Part shown: positions 24,001 to 39,000 of the stretch, piece by piece | Layout: every line of letters begins with the position of its first letter | Numbering within the stretch: the stretch's first letter is position 1 | Source: Platycnemis pennipes | Lineage: Eukaryota > Arthropoda > Insecta > Odonata > Platycnemididae | Reading direction: 5' to 3' | Assembly (NCBI GenBank): GCA_933228895.1 | Contig: OW121848.1 | Span: 157,310,688-157,374,687, forward strand | DNA length: 64,000 bases | The notes under the pieces: generated by a model | What the model saw: only the letters and a program-made list of their open reading frames with translations | The model's database searches: none | Told to the model about the DNA's origin: nothing | Translations under genes and position numbers: made by a program

Positions 24001-27000
24001 AAGAAACGCTAGATCAGAAACACCATTTGTCAAAGCAATAGATTCATCGTGTATAGATAGTAAGTAGGACAACACATTGTAGCACTGATATGTATTTAAA
24101 TATATTGTATACTGTAAGCTGCCGCAAGGAGTTCTATGTTTTTTCAAAATCGTAAGCGGAGTTTGTTTCGGTATCACGTATCTGTAGCAACATTTTTACG
24201 TACTAATAGATAGCTCCTTTTGCGTACACATTAAAGCTACATTGCAAAGACACAACAAAAAATTTGTTACGTGGTGGCAATAGTCGTATGCTCAGAGAAT
24301 ATACCATCTTACTATCCGTGCTATCCGCTCCAAGCGTGAGAGTAGTAAACGCGTTCGAATCGGTCATTTAGTATTTTAAAATAATTTGCTATTATCACCC
24401 TAAAATGAATTCTGATGTGAAATTTCGATAGTTTCCTGTGAGTATAAAGCTACATATTATAAATGATGCCGAAAAAATAGGAAATCGAGCTCCATGAAGG
24501 AAATATGGTGCATCTGAATCTAGCAGTGACGAAAACTAAGAATGAGAACTGTTATGATATGAATATTCATTAGTGATTTATGATTATATTTCCGGGAATG
24601 TGTTTTTCTTTAGTTTTATAAGAATTATAATTGTTGTTACATTGAGCTTAGTTTTTTCCGTGTGTTCCCAAGACTTTTCGGTGTTGTTAAATCGTCCCAG
24701 TCCACAGCTACTACGCAGAGAGCAGACGAGATCACCGCTATCAGGTACGGATGGCGTTTGGCTTTTTTTTGTTGTTATGCCAACGATTTCCGTAATAATA
24801 GAGTAATCACGGGTTGAAATTGTATATATTTTTGCAATTATTTCAGTTGGATGTTCTTTTGAACAAATGCCGTTTTTATAGCTGGATGATGTGATCGTAT
24901 GAAACTGTGATTACTGTGAGATGCTACGAGAAACAGATGCACAGTAAAAGAGGCCGTGCATCGATCACGATCGTGACGATAATAACACGTAATTCAATCA
25001 ATTAATGAGAAAGACGTACACGTAATTTAGGCACAGCATTTCTATTGAAGAACGTGCATTCATGTTATGACAAAATGATGCAGACTCAAGGGAAAAAAAT
25101 TTTTTTTTCGATAGAAATAATTTTTTCCTCACGAACCTGCCCGAAAATAAGGGTGGGCGGGATACACGAGGGCGCGGCTTACACGAGTAAATACGGTAAT
25201 AGCCATTGTCCAAAAGTAAATATTTGGCAGCAGCATGACATTTAACTTCACAGGTGTTCATGGGTCCATTTACCAAATATTTCATACTTTTACTACCTTC
25301 TCCACTCGGGATAGTATTTGTTTAACTCTGATTATTTTATGTGTGTCTTCTATTGGGGTCCGATTAATATTTCGAGATGCATTTCGTCGAGAAAAATAGA
25401 CAATGTCTGCTATTTCAGTTAAAACATTGGAGATATTGTTCTTCAAATTCGATATATCTTTACTTTTCTTCCTCTTCCAATAAGTGACACCATCTCTTCA
25501 AAATCGATGGATTTCTGCCTAAACATGACAGAACTTGGGATCGTAAAAAGGACCTGGGTCAATCACTCCCATTTGCACGATGCATGAACACCCGGAATCA
25601 GCACGGGTTATTTCCGATATCCATCAACGCAAGTTAATAATGTTTGAACTATTAATTTTCATAAGCTGATGAATGCGCGTACGTATATGAATTTTGTATA
25701 GAGTCCAGTGGATTAAAGTTTTCGATTTCTAAGGAAAAATATTTGATCAAAAATTTATTATAGATAAGCTGTGACTAGGAACTTGGCAATTAATGACGTA
25801 ATTAATAATCCAAAATAGAAAGTAAAAAAATGGTATAGTAAAACTTAAAAGTTTTATGTGATATATCATGTGTAACGCCCTTATTAGGATGCCTACTATC
25901 CGTTGCGAAATTTCCATCACTCACAAGTTTGAACTTACTGATATGTAGTTTTTAAGGGATATCAAAGGATATTTGATCAACAGCTTTGGATTTTTCACTT
26001 ATTTGCTGGTGCACAATTGCTTGCTTCTCTTCGTAAACCGGTGCAGCTGTCCATTCGTTACTGCAAACCCTTGAATATTCAAACAACTAGCTATTTTTCC
26101 GCTTTTTCTTTAAGGTGCTGACCGCTGAGATGTATGTCGCTGGCTCTGGCTAGATAAAACCATTCTGCAAATATGTTCTCTAATTCCTCGAATTCTTTGC
26201 TTTTTTTTGCTTCCTTATTTTTATGTTGCCCTCAACTGCATCTTTTTTAATGACACATCTTTGAGTTAAATCAATAGAGAGCCTAGAAGATGAGATGTCG
26301 TATTTCTTTGTAATCACCTTTTCTGAAATTTTAGGATTATTGTTTGCATTGTTAATAATTTTTTCTTCACATTGAAAGACAGAAATTTTCTCTTAAGTTT
26401 CAGTTTCTGAACTTCACTTTCAGGCTGAACTGAAGATGTTCTTGTTAATCTATCACCACAGTTGTAAACAATCACCACACTGGAGGTCAATGTCCTGGGG
26501 TATGTGTCCTAATCTTGTGCTGCGTAAATTCATAGAGGAGGATGTGCAAGCTCAGTGGTGTTCTAACGTGCAATTTATAAGCGTCTTGGACACAAAGCAG
26601 TCACACTGGAGGTCAATTTCCTGGGGTATGTGTCCTAATCTTGTGCTGCGTAAATTCATAGAGGAAGATGTGCAAGTTTAGTGGTGTTCTAACGTGCAAT
26701 TTATAAGCGTCTTGGACACAAAGCAGTCACACTGGAGGTCAATTTCCTGGGGTATGTGTCCTAATCTTGTGCTGCATAAATTCATAGAGGAAGATGTGCA
26801 AGTTCAGTGGTGTTCTAACGTGCAATTTATCAGTGTTTTGGACACAAAGTAGTCAAAGAACAAAGTATCACAATCCACATTTAAGTAAAATCCAGCACTT
26901 CTTGTATTTAAAGACCATCTGACACAATAACGAGACAGGTGTGTACATCCCACCACCCGCAAGTCGGAGGTTAAGATTATTTAATTTATTATAACTTCAC

Positions 27001-30000
27001 ATCCCTTGTTGTGAACATGAAGCTACAATGCCTTCATTGCTGGTGATATCGTGTTTAGCTTAAGAAAAAGTAATATGCTGTACCTTGATTACTTTCCGTG
27101 AAACATGCTGGTTGCTTGGAGTCGTCTAGAGAGCATGCCTTTTCTCTTCCCCTTTGTAATTTACGGCAGTATTGTGTTTGGATTTAAAGACGTGGAGCTT
27201 GATTACTTTGTGTGAAAGATGTTGATTACTTGGAATCATCAAGAGAGCGTGCCTCCTCCTTGCTTCCCTGTATTTTACACAACGCAAAGATACGACTGAT
27301 TTCATTGCGATGCAATGGACTAACATGGCCTGACATCTCAATTTTCGTAACCTGATCTTTAATTTCTTTTAAACATTTTGCATCAAAAATGTTGAACAGG
27401 AGTAGAACACATAATTCTTTACTTCTTGTTAGATTACAGCATTTTAAATTACTTGATGCATGTGGAACCCGTAAGTCTCACATATGGAATTCCAATGCCA
27501 TAGTCAACGTGCATCAAATGCTAAAGGTGTTTCACTAAAGAGGTGATTAGGGTCATCAAAGTATGTGAATATGTACAGTAGAACCTCTGTTATACAACCT
27601 CATTTATACACCGTTTTTTTTTCAATCCGGAAAATAACCCCATAAGACCCCATGTATTTCCAACCTCGCTTATGCATTTATACCACGAACTCAATTATAA
27701 ACCATTATTTTCCAGTCCCTTGGTAGGAAAGTCCTCACTTATACGACTTTTCGGTGGCTCTCAGACGAAAGACATCTACAGTAGAACCTTGGATATAAGA
27801 CCCTCTTTTATACAACGACCTCATTTATACACTGTGTTTTTTTGTCTAGTAAATAACTCCATAAAACCCCATGTATTTACAACCTCCCTTATGAAACTTT
27901 TCATTTATGCGATGAACTCAATTATAAACAGTTTTTTTTCCAGTCCTTTGGTAGGAAAGTTCTCACTTATACGACTTTTCAGTGACTGATCTATGGAAAG
28001 ACGTTGAATTTGAGTTTTTGTCAACGGCTACTATAAGTCTCGTATTTTCATTGATGCACCATATCAATTATTTATAATAAATATGACTTTTTCCCCATTA
28101 CCCTGGTATCGCGAGAAAATAATGCATAGAATGTCACATGGGTAGCCTACATTCGCCGGCATTAGGCGCACAATGAGAGATGCAGGATGTTTGATCCCTA
28201 TTGCAGTTTAATTTTTTCTTTCAGTCATTGCATCGAAAATTTTATCATCTTCAATTTCAAACCCTTACATCTGAATACTAACATTTTTATACTTATTTTG
28301 TTTAAATTAGATTTATCAATGTAAAATCTCAAAAATTAAGGATGGTCGGGTCAGATCTAAAGATCCACGGATCTTTCATTTCATTCTCTACTGAATTCAA
28401 ATTCGAGGACAGTATAACTTCAGATCACGATTGGAGATTTTTGAATTTTGCAGCTTAGTGATTGAAGCACCCCATGAATGGAATGTAGGCACGGTAGATA
28501 CTGACAAGGAAATCCTCTAGAGGATTTGTAACTCCGGTCATGAAATGAGATGAAATTTTTTTCCATGCACTAGAAGAAAATAAAGAAATATATGTCTTGG
28601 CTTTTTTCTCCATAGGCCCGGAGAGGCAGGAAAAAAATTAATAAGAATGTCACATGGGTTGCCAGACTCGCATGAACCAATGATAACGTAGTTGTTAAAA
28701 ATGATAGGTAGTTTACTGCCGGTAGTGAGTTCGTTCCTTAACACAGCCTAGGAATACAGCCCATTTTGTATCCCCTAGGATAATGCAAGCAGGTATTTTA
28801 AAAAAAGTAGATTATCAGGGATTGCATGTCAGTTTATAAGTCAATATATTAAACATAAAATTAATGAAATTTGGCGTCAGAGAAAGTGATTGGAAAAATA
28901 TTTTATTGCAGAATTAAAATTGTGGAATCAATACTTTAACTTTACAATGTATTTTTGAATGATGCATTTGTAAATCTATTTTAAGCAATAAAAGTACAAA
29001 AAGGTAGTATCCACATACATATAAGGGTTGAAAATTAAGGTTGATAAAATTTTTGATTCAATGGCTGAAAGAAAAATTTTACCCTTTAACACATTCGCTG
29101 CTGGGCTGAAATTGTTAACCGACCCCAGAAACTGAACTTTAACTGAAATATAATTTGAAAGGGACCAAGCCCGCTGTCCGGCGGGCACCACTCCTGGGTA
29201 CAGACGCTCAGCCCGCCGATGGGCGGGCGTAGCACTGAATGTGTTAAGAGCCGGATTTAAATGCCCAAAAGTCAACCTCCACTTAATTCTGGCTCTTTAA
29301 TTTTTTCTTGTTCTTGATATGAAAAACGTGAATATCTCAACAACTACTGAAGATAAATTGTTGAAATAAAAGCGGTTTTATAGCCTAATGTTCATTGTAA
29401 ACATATTTATAATTTTGTAGCTGACATCAAACTACGAAGGATTTTTAAAATTATTTTTTTCGGGAACTAAGTTGAAATAAATATTTATTTATCCATATAG
29501 GTGAACACAATAATGGATATATGATTTTAATGAATATATGCATCTCACGTTAAATTTATATCTAGGTATGGTATTCCTAAAAACATTTTTAGGTGCATAG
29601 TCCTACTTAGCACACCCCGCACTTTATATTGTTAACCGTGTAAAATCCCTTTTCAAAACACACTCAACAACTTAGGCAGGTCCCTTTTGCTGGCCAATGT
29701 GTATTTTCCTTCGCCTCCAAGTGACACAGTTCTCTTCCAACCGAGTTACTGGACCTTCCCCTCCGTGACCTGTGAGGGGGAAGGGCAGAGGCCCCTTTCT
29801 CCATCATTTGGCTTATCTGAGAAAGCCGAAACTGCCGATTTGTCATCTGGCCCCCGCAAGACGTAAACAACACTCAGTGGTTGAGGATGGTTACATTCAA
29901 TAGTTGAGTGAAGAGCATTTTCTATGCTCTAATAGTACAAGTAGCATAACAAACTGACAATAAACACATTACGAAATGTGCCAAGCATTAATTGAAACAA

Positions 30001-33000
30001 GGCCCTGCTGGTCAAGTGCCAGGAATGCAAACTATATAACCAAGAAATTCAACTTGGGGAACAGATCTTACATTATTTCAGGATTGCAAATGCACACTTT
30101 CTGTCAAGGTTTCATGAACATACATTTATTTGTATAGTTGCTTGTAATACGATAAATTATTAGGCTTCATTTGCCTGCATCTAAACATGCAACTGCAAAC
30201 ATGAAACATTAAAGACTAAATTGGAAATTTAAAAAGGGTTTCATGTTCCCTTACTATGAAACCTCTGTTATGAAATTTCCTCACTTATGAAACTTGATTT
30301 GGTTTTCCGCTGAAAGTTTCATAAGTGAGGTTCTACTGTATTACCAAACGGATCATAGCAAGACAATCCCACAACAGAAGACGTAAATGATTTTAAAAAT
30401 TGTCGTTCATTATGAACTATCACTTAGGAACTGATTACTGCGGTGTTTTGTGAATGATGAACTAGTATCAGTAAAAAAATTACATGTGTGTAAGAAATAT
30501 TAGGACAAAAATAAAAAGGTTATACTGGGGGGTGATGGTAAATTGCTAAGGAGCTGTTCCGTCAATACAGATGAATAACGACAAAAAAAGCCTGCTATTC
30601 TACGACATGTAAAACAAAATGCTTTAGTTTGGATGTAACAAAATCCTGTTTATAATGAAACGGAAGGCTGTTCCCCTAAAATTTGTTTTAAGTGAGTTTT
30701 ATTGTATATGTAAAATAATTTTCAAAGCAAGAAAAAATGCTGAATATGCTAGAAAAACATACCCAAGTTCACTAAAATACAATACAATTGCAGATTGATT
30801 ACATTTAAACAGCAGAGAGCAAATAGGTAGCCATGTGTCGGGAAATGAAAATCTCCATGATTGGTCATCAATGTACGTTTGGCTGACTACACACAAAGAT
30901 TTCCATGATTAATCACCTATGTGTTACGGTATGAAGGGCCAAAAGATAGGTAATAAAATACAAGACCAAATGAAAGAGATAGAAGATAATACAAAATGAA
31001 TAATAGGACATAAAAGAAAAAGTCTTAGTTTTCACCCCATGCAAGGAAAAGCATCCAACAGAGTATTGATACAGGGGGAATGAATAGACTTTGAAGATTC
31101 CACAATTGATTTTTAATTGTATGGCCTAGGTTTTGATACATAGTATCATCACCCCCTCATGATGATAGATATTATGTATCAAAACCCATGACGTACAGTT
31201 AGAAATCAATAGTGGAATTAACAAAGTCTAATCATTCTTCCCATAGTGGATAAATTCCATGAAGTCAAGCCTGAAAACATTAGTTAGTTATCTGAGTACC
31301 ATGAATTAATGCTTACTTCTCTGTGAATGCATGGATGAGCCTGGACATATGGTCTTGCAAGTAATGCTTCAGCTTTAGCATTTCCTTCTCTTCCAAGCGG
31401 AAGCACTGAATTAGCAGGTAAGCCTAAACTTGGTATGTCAGACGGATGTATCCCCAACCACTTGATAGAGGGCACAGCAAGCTCTTCGGCATCTTTAGAC
31501 ATTGCCTTAAATAAATGGGGCAAGAGAGGATGGTCACTGTTAATAAGAGCACTATGAGTGACAGGAAAATTCTAATCCAGTGAATTCATTCACCACCGGA
31601 AGACCAAAAGCATCATCATCAGATATATGAAATGGAAATATTCAATCAATAGGATAGCTTCCTTCATCAAAGAAAACAATTTAATTTTTGTGATTTGTGC
31701 TCCATCATAAATGTTACTCTATAACAGGCAAATCATTTGCATTGAAAATCATTATAATAATAGTAATTCTGCTCATTAGTATAGTTACACAAACATAAAC
31801 CTAATGATTTTCCAATTGATCCTCGATGAACTCGTAAGAAATTTCCAGTTTATTTTCTAGTACAGTTCTTCGAACAAATTACCCCTTTGATCTTCCTTTT
31901 CTTATTTCTTTTATAACCATTCTCACTTTCCTATATCCCTTCAATTACAAAAGGTACTACTGACCCATTAAGGTAGGTTTTTAAGTAATCAGTTACATTC
32001 TTTGTTATATTTATGTATTGAATGTATGGAATGAATGATATTAAATATATTTACTTCTGTACTAATTCCTATCAATAGATGATTAAATTTACTTGTGGTA
32101 TTGAAGGATTGCATATTGAAAAATAATGTTTCATGAAAATTTTGACATTGAGAATTGAGTGTCAAATTTTCAGTATTCGCCCCTCCCTAATCCGTACCAT
32201 CAGTCATTGATTAATACTTTGAGTGCTAGGAAAGTAATATTAAGTTCTTTGGAAACTTCTGAGAACTGCTGGAAATGTAATGTTACGTCGCGTTGAATTA
32301 CACACTGTTTTTCACTGCTGCCATTTTATTACGCTCAAATCTCTTTGTGAAGCGGTTCAATAGACCACCTAGTCCATGTAAAATACTCTAGATGACAACT
32401 CACTGCACTATTGGCTAAGCAAACTTATGTGCTTCATCATCCTGTCACTCGTGTGAAAGTCTTTCATCATGGCTCCTCTCTGAGATGAAGACATTCTTAG
32501 TGAACTACGTGGAGAATGGGATGATAGTTGTACTTCAGAGGACAGATATCAGTGAAGATGATCCAGATTTTATCGTCAATGAAGGTACTTCTGCTTCAGG
32601 TAAGATGAAGTATTTTATACTACATTTTTTATTCTGTGCAAGTGTTGCTGTTTTTTCTTGTCCACTTTTCACAACCCTTGTGAAGTTTTGTGTAAGTGTA
32701 CTTGTGTGCATATTTGTAACCAATTACTCAATTTAGTTTCTCAAATACCTGAAATGTATATTCTTGTTTTATTGCTTCCCAGAATAGCAGTTAGCAGCAG
32801 CTCGAATGAGGAAGAAGTGGAAGCAGCACTTCTGGTTCCTCGTGGTTACAGAGGGAGAGTGGGGAGGCCACGAGCAAGAAGTAGATGGAGAATTATGGCT
32901 GATAGACAAGATGAAGGTTGGAGTGAGATAGACTATGTTCCATGTATAAATGTTTTTAATGGTAATTCCAGCACGGTTGAAGAAACTGGCCTCGAGGAAA

Positions 33001-36000
33001 CCAGTCCTCTTGCCATTTTTTTTTACTATTTATTTGATAATGATATAATAAATGGAAAACTGCTACGCAGGAAGATGTACAAAAATTCCTTGCAATCATT
33101 TTGCACATGAGCATCAGTGAGAGGCCATCTTTGGCCAGTCAATGGAGCATAGATCCTGTGATATCATGCAATTTTTGTCCATATCTAATGAGTATGGATA
33201 GATTTCTATCCATTTTAGCAAATTTTCATTAAAATGATAACACCAGTGCAAAGAAAAAAGGGGAACCAGGTTTGATCCACTACATACGGTTCATCCTTTG
33301 TTTAAGTGGCTCAGAAGTCGATTACAAAGTTCATATCAACTGGCAGAGGATGTGACCATCGATGAAGGTATGTGTGCCTTCAGAGGAAGACAGTTTCAAA
33401 CAGTACATGTCATGTCAGTCAGGAAAATTTTGTGAAAAATGTCGTCAAAAGACTTCATAGAAATTTAGCCGGAAAAGGGCACTCTCTGTACACGGACCAG
33501 TACTACACAAACCCTATGCTTGCCATGGAATTGGAGGGTCTCCAAACTGCGTTGGTGGGAACTGTACAAAAAAATAGGAGAGGGATGTCCAGTGCACTTC
33601 GTAGCCCTCATCTTAGTAGTGGGGAACAAGTTTACAGGAGAAAAGGTAACGTACTAGCGTTATGTTGGAAGTAAAAGCGTGATGTTTACATCCTTAGTAC
33701 ACAGCAAACTTCAGAAATTGTGTCATTCAGAGATCGAAGAGGGAATCAAAAAACCTAGCCAGCAGCAGTGGTGAGTTATAGTAAGAAAAAATTTGGTGTT
33801 GACCTTTCTGACTAACATATGTCATATGGTGTATTTGACCATTGGTGTATTGGTGTATGAAATAGTGGAGAAAATTAGCCTTTCAGATGACTTTGAAGAC
33901 AGTGGAAAATGCATGTGTTTTGTATAACCAAGTGACAGGGAAAAAAATTTCTATGACTTCATTCATGAAGGACCTTTCTAGTGACTTAGCAGTTACTCAG
34001 GAGGAATCTTCTTCAGGGCTTGGTCCCAATGGTGGTCACCTTACCTGTCTCTCAAGGAAACATTTCCTCAGAAGGATTCCAATTCCCCCAGGAAAGAAAA
34101 AATCCCAAAGAAGATGTGAAGTATGCTCTGAAAAGGGCACAGAACCATCAGGGAGAGCAAGAAGGAAGGATACATCTTTTGAGTGCACCATTTGTAACCT
34201 AGGATTTTGTGTATCTCCGTGCTTTGAACTATATCATACCCAAAAAAATTATGTAACATAGGCAGGTACAATATTTCAATGTGCAAACTTCATCTATAAG
34301 TATTTAGAGGGAAGATAAAAACATTTTATTTCTCACCAGCTGATGCTGTTGTTAATTTTCAATTATTTTTGGAGGAAAACATGTTTTTCTGTCCAGATGG
34401 CAAAAATATTTTGTTTATCGACAATAAAATTCCTACCTACAACATAAAAGATAAAATAATAAATTTAATGGCAGTTTTTCTTGCAAATATTTATGTATTT
34501 TAGTAAAATTTTGAAAAATCTGTAAAATCACAAAAATGCTCAGCACTAGAGGTACGGATATTAAAAAAATGACCAGCATTCAAAGTGTTAATGTTAAGTA
34601 TAATCAACCTTGTATCCAGCATCACATTAGTCAGTAAAAGTTTAGAACTACGATGGGGAAAGTACTGAGGTAGATCTTATCAATTTCATGGTTTGTGACA
34701 CTGAACAACTCACTCCGCCACTTGCAACATAAATGCCATGTTTATGGAGGTGGATTTTCACCTTCTCCAATAGTCTCCCAGCCTGAGAGTATGATATGGA
34801 AGGATTCCAAAATAGGTAAACTTTTTCAAAATTATGACACACGAACAAAGCACGATTTACACCCTTCACCCATGCAAAGACTCATCCTGGCTGGATCAGC
34901 ATATTGACTTCACCCTGACTCAACATTCAGGTACATGACTTAATCAGGCTTCATCAGAAGCATATAAATTGGTATTCTTATGATGGTATATTAACATTAA
35001 CTGGTAAACACTTAACAGCTAAGTAAAACATTTAAATATTCACCCGAGATCCAAACCGGTAAACAAGCATTATTTCAATTCCATGAGGGTCAGCATCAAC
35101 GAGGGCCAAAATAGGGATGCCCAGGCACTTCCATATCATATGAACAAGTCTCCTGGTGCAAACATCAGGGTACCCTCGGCCCTAGTAGGAATGAAAAATA
35201 AAAACCAATTCATAACTATGATTCTTTGTCATTGTTCAGAAATACAGTATGCATGAATTAGATTTCAGAAAATCTAAGGGACCTAAAAGTTTGTGGTTCA
35301 TAATATGAACCTAATTGGGCTAGGCCTAGCAATGTTCACACACTGGTTCCCGTCAGTTCACCAAAATTAAGCAACGTTGGGCCCAGACGGGTGTTCGATG
35401 GGTGACTCTCCTCCATACCCTGTCTGTAAGTGATGGCCAGGTAAAATGTGTGCCGACACAATGGATTCAAAGGGGTCCAAGTTTCAGGGGGCTCAAGAGC
35501 TCCCCCTCCCCCTTTCACCCCTCCGATTCACATTTTTTTCATGATACATAGCAAATTTTATCAGAACTAATTTTTTTACAGCAAAAAATTTTTTTTTTTT
35601 AATTAGGGAACCCAGCTGACATTATTTTCATGATTTAAGATTGGAAAATGTTGCTTTTGGTGATACATATATCTAAGTCTAAGAAGGTGATCTGAAAGGA
35701 GAAAACAGAGGAATGCACACATGATGTGGTCACAGATGTAACAGTTAAATACATAACACAGAACAAATCCCACACCAAACAGTCTATTCCCAACTCCATC
35801 TCCATTTGAGGCTACTGCATCTGTAACCCTGAATCCATACAAGAATAACTTTTGCACTTTCACACCTCTATTCTCCACCAGAATCTCTCTTGAATAAAGA
35901 AATCCTCAAAACCACAACCCTGAGCAATCCCCTTCCAACTGCCACTACAACCTCTCTCCCTATACTACTCACTTCCCTAGTGCACTGTACCTCCAAATTA

Positions 36001-39000
36001 TACTTACAGAGCTTTTTCCATCCTTTACAATGGTACACCCACAGCAACTATACTACCTAAGTGCCCTTCACTCATGAACAGATGTGCAGCCAAATTTAGC
36101 AACATTTTTAAAATAGGAGGTAGGGGGTAAGTGATCCCAGGGTGCGTTTAAGGGCTGAACGTGCCCACAGCTCATCAAGACCGTCACGAGTGGTGAAGAG
36201 ACACCCTCCAAGAGGTGCTGAACAGGACCTAGCCAGTCAATAAATAGCTGCCTTACCATGGTGATACTCTACGCCAAGGATGACAATGTATGCTAGATGG
36301 AGGGTAAAAAATCATTAACAGGGAGAATTCCAATACAGGGTACAATACAATTGACTTCCAGTTTCAATTAGCCTTAACACGTTCAGCCCGACGGACGCGA
36401 ATGTGCGTCTGAGATGCATTGCCAGGATACCGAAGGACGCGTATTCACATCTCTTAATGACCTCTATGATGACCTCTCTGAAGACCTCTCTGAAGTCCTC
36501 TCCGAAGGATGCGAACTCACGTCTTTAATAAATTATAGAGTTTTGTTATTCAAAAAAATTTTTAACTAATTTTATTTTCCATTTAAGTGACTGGCCAAAT
36601 TAATGAGGCAGAAAAAGCTTTCTGTTTTTCATGACTGCACACTAGAAATATTCTGGGTTGAATGTGTTAACCCCATCCGTGGGGTTCTGCATGAGTGGAC
36701 CTTTTATTTCCCTAGCCACTTATGGGACCAAACGTGGAATTTCAAAAATTTCGATTCTGGGCAATGAGAAATACACTTCTAAAATGGAGTTTAGTAGTCT
36801 TGATTTCCTCTTCGGAGGAGGTGATACTATTGGAGAGTCCCTGTGTGGCTCCCAATGGTGGGTTGTACAATACAATCCCAAGGTTGTACAATAATGGTAT
36901 TCAATATTGTGTGGAAATCACCAAGGGGTAATTATGGAACAAATCATGGAAATAATCTAAAAAGTTAGATTATCATTATTTGATTGAATTTGTTGGAAAT
37001 TGCTTGTGGCAACAGCTATTCAGCAATGTAGGTCATGAATGCAGTACAGAAGATAGGACCCACCTATCCTGAAATGGCCCAAAACACCAAAGTTGTCGGT
37101 CGCCATCCCCAAATAACTACATAATAAGAAGAAATATGATCATTCGTAATGACGGAATGTGAAATACAGATATAACTTGGCCTGTGGAAAACAGGTGTAT
37201 TCCCAAAAGAAATACATGCTCTGAATTAAGACATGTAACATATCTTTTTGCAAATCACACTGAAATATAACATTCCCGTCTTTTCCATTCCACCTACTCC
37301 AGAAGGACGGTAAGAATACTCATCATTGGCTCAGTCAGCTAAAACATTTAAATAACAATATTTACGCATCATATTATTATTATTTAAAGACCATGTATGA
37401 TGCTGACTCACTGTGATTAAAAGGCAGGGCTTCAGGTGTTCTAAAATGCCATCATCAAGAAGTTTCTGAAAACTGGCATCCTTTTCAATGATCAACACTA
37501 GTTGAGCAGATGACTTCACTAAGGCTTTATCATAAGGGATTGAGGCAATGTCACCAGGGATAGGACAACATTCTGGAATTAAACATTTACAAGTTTGCCA
37601 TCATTCCTTCTTATAGTATCGCATTTATTGATAAAATTCAACATACACAGAAAGAAAACAAAGTTAAATGATAAAAAGCATGAAATGGGAGTGAGCATTC
37701 CACGATTACACAAATATACAAGGATTTGTTGTAAAATAAAGTACAGTCAAGCCCACTTATATCAAACGAAGTCCCGGCTATAATGAAGTAAAGGCTATTC
37801 CCCATCAAAGAGAGGCTGGGAAAAACTGGTCCACATATACGAGGGTAAGGAGAAAAGTTCTCGGCCTGACACAGAGATGGTGTTACAATCAGCGAAAATT
37901 TATGATTCCTGCATGGGTGCATGTGTCATTAGTTCGTATGACAAGTTTCAACTTGTTCTCTCAACTAGTGTGTTTACACGTATTGTTGCAGTATTGTTAT
38001 GTTGTAGTCTTTATTGTTTATCGTTAAAATTGAATATCGTGCGGTCATAAAATTCCTCGTTTGGGATGGATTAACCCCTAAGGAAATTCATTCGAAGTTA
38101 ACAAAAGTGTACGGGGACTCTGCTCCTTCAATGTCGACCATTAAAAAGTGGGTAGCTGAATTTAAACGTGGTCACACATCCCTCAAAGATGACCCACGTG
38201 AAGGACGGACGAAAAACCGTAACCACACCGGAAATCATTGAAAAAGTGCACGATATCGTGTTGAACGACAGGCGAGTGAGATAGCTGAGGCCGTGGGGAT
38301 ATCGGAAGAAAGGGTGCGAAACATCTTGCACGAAGAATTAGGGTTGCGAAAGCTCTGCGCAAGGTGGGTGCCGCAGTTGCTGAATGCCGATCAAAAACAA
38401 ATGCTCCAACGACTTTCAGAGCAATGTTTGGATCGATTAAAGAGGTATCCGACCGATTTTGAGTGGCGATTTGTCACCATGGATGAGACATGGGTCCACC
38501 ACTACACACCAGAAACCAAACAGCAGAAAAAGCAATGGGTTGAAGCTGGTGGTTCAGCACCAAAGAAAGCAAAGTCGATCGCATCTGCCGGAAAGGTCAT
38601 GGACAGTGTGTTTTGGGATGCGAAAGGGATCCTGTCAATTGATTACCTTGAAAAAGGCAGAACAATTACAGGCGAATATTACTCCAACCTTCTTGACTGA
38701 CCAGCTGGATGCCAAAATTCGCGAGAAGAGGCCTGGGTTGAAGAAGAAAAAAATCATCTTTCACCAGGACAACACACCTGCTCACAAGTGCGTTGGCGAT
38801 GGGAAAACTACGGAATTTGGGACACGATTTGCTCGTCCATCCCCCCTATTCTCCTGATTTAGCACCCTCAGACTTCCATCCGTTCCCAAACTTGAAAAAA
38901 ATTGTTTCTGGTAAGCACTTCGTGTCCAATGAAGAAGTTGAGAGGGCCGTAGATTGGTATTTTGACGGCCTTCCAGACTCTCACTTCCGGGAAGGAATAC

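Noticed and set aside
36068..36259. 63-codon - strand frame
   Set aside because: No family was recognised and no acceptor or donor fits SPO11 here. Introns 4 and 5 are already fully bounded.
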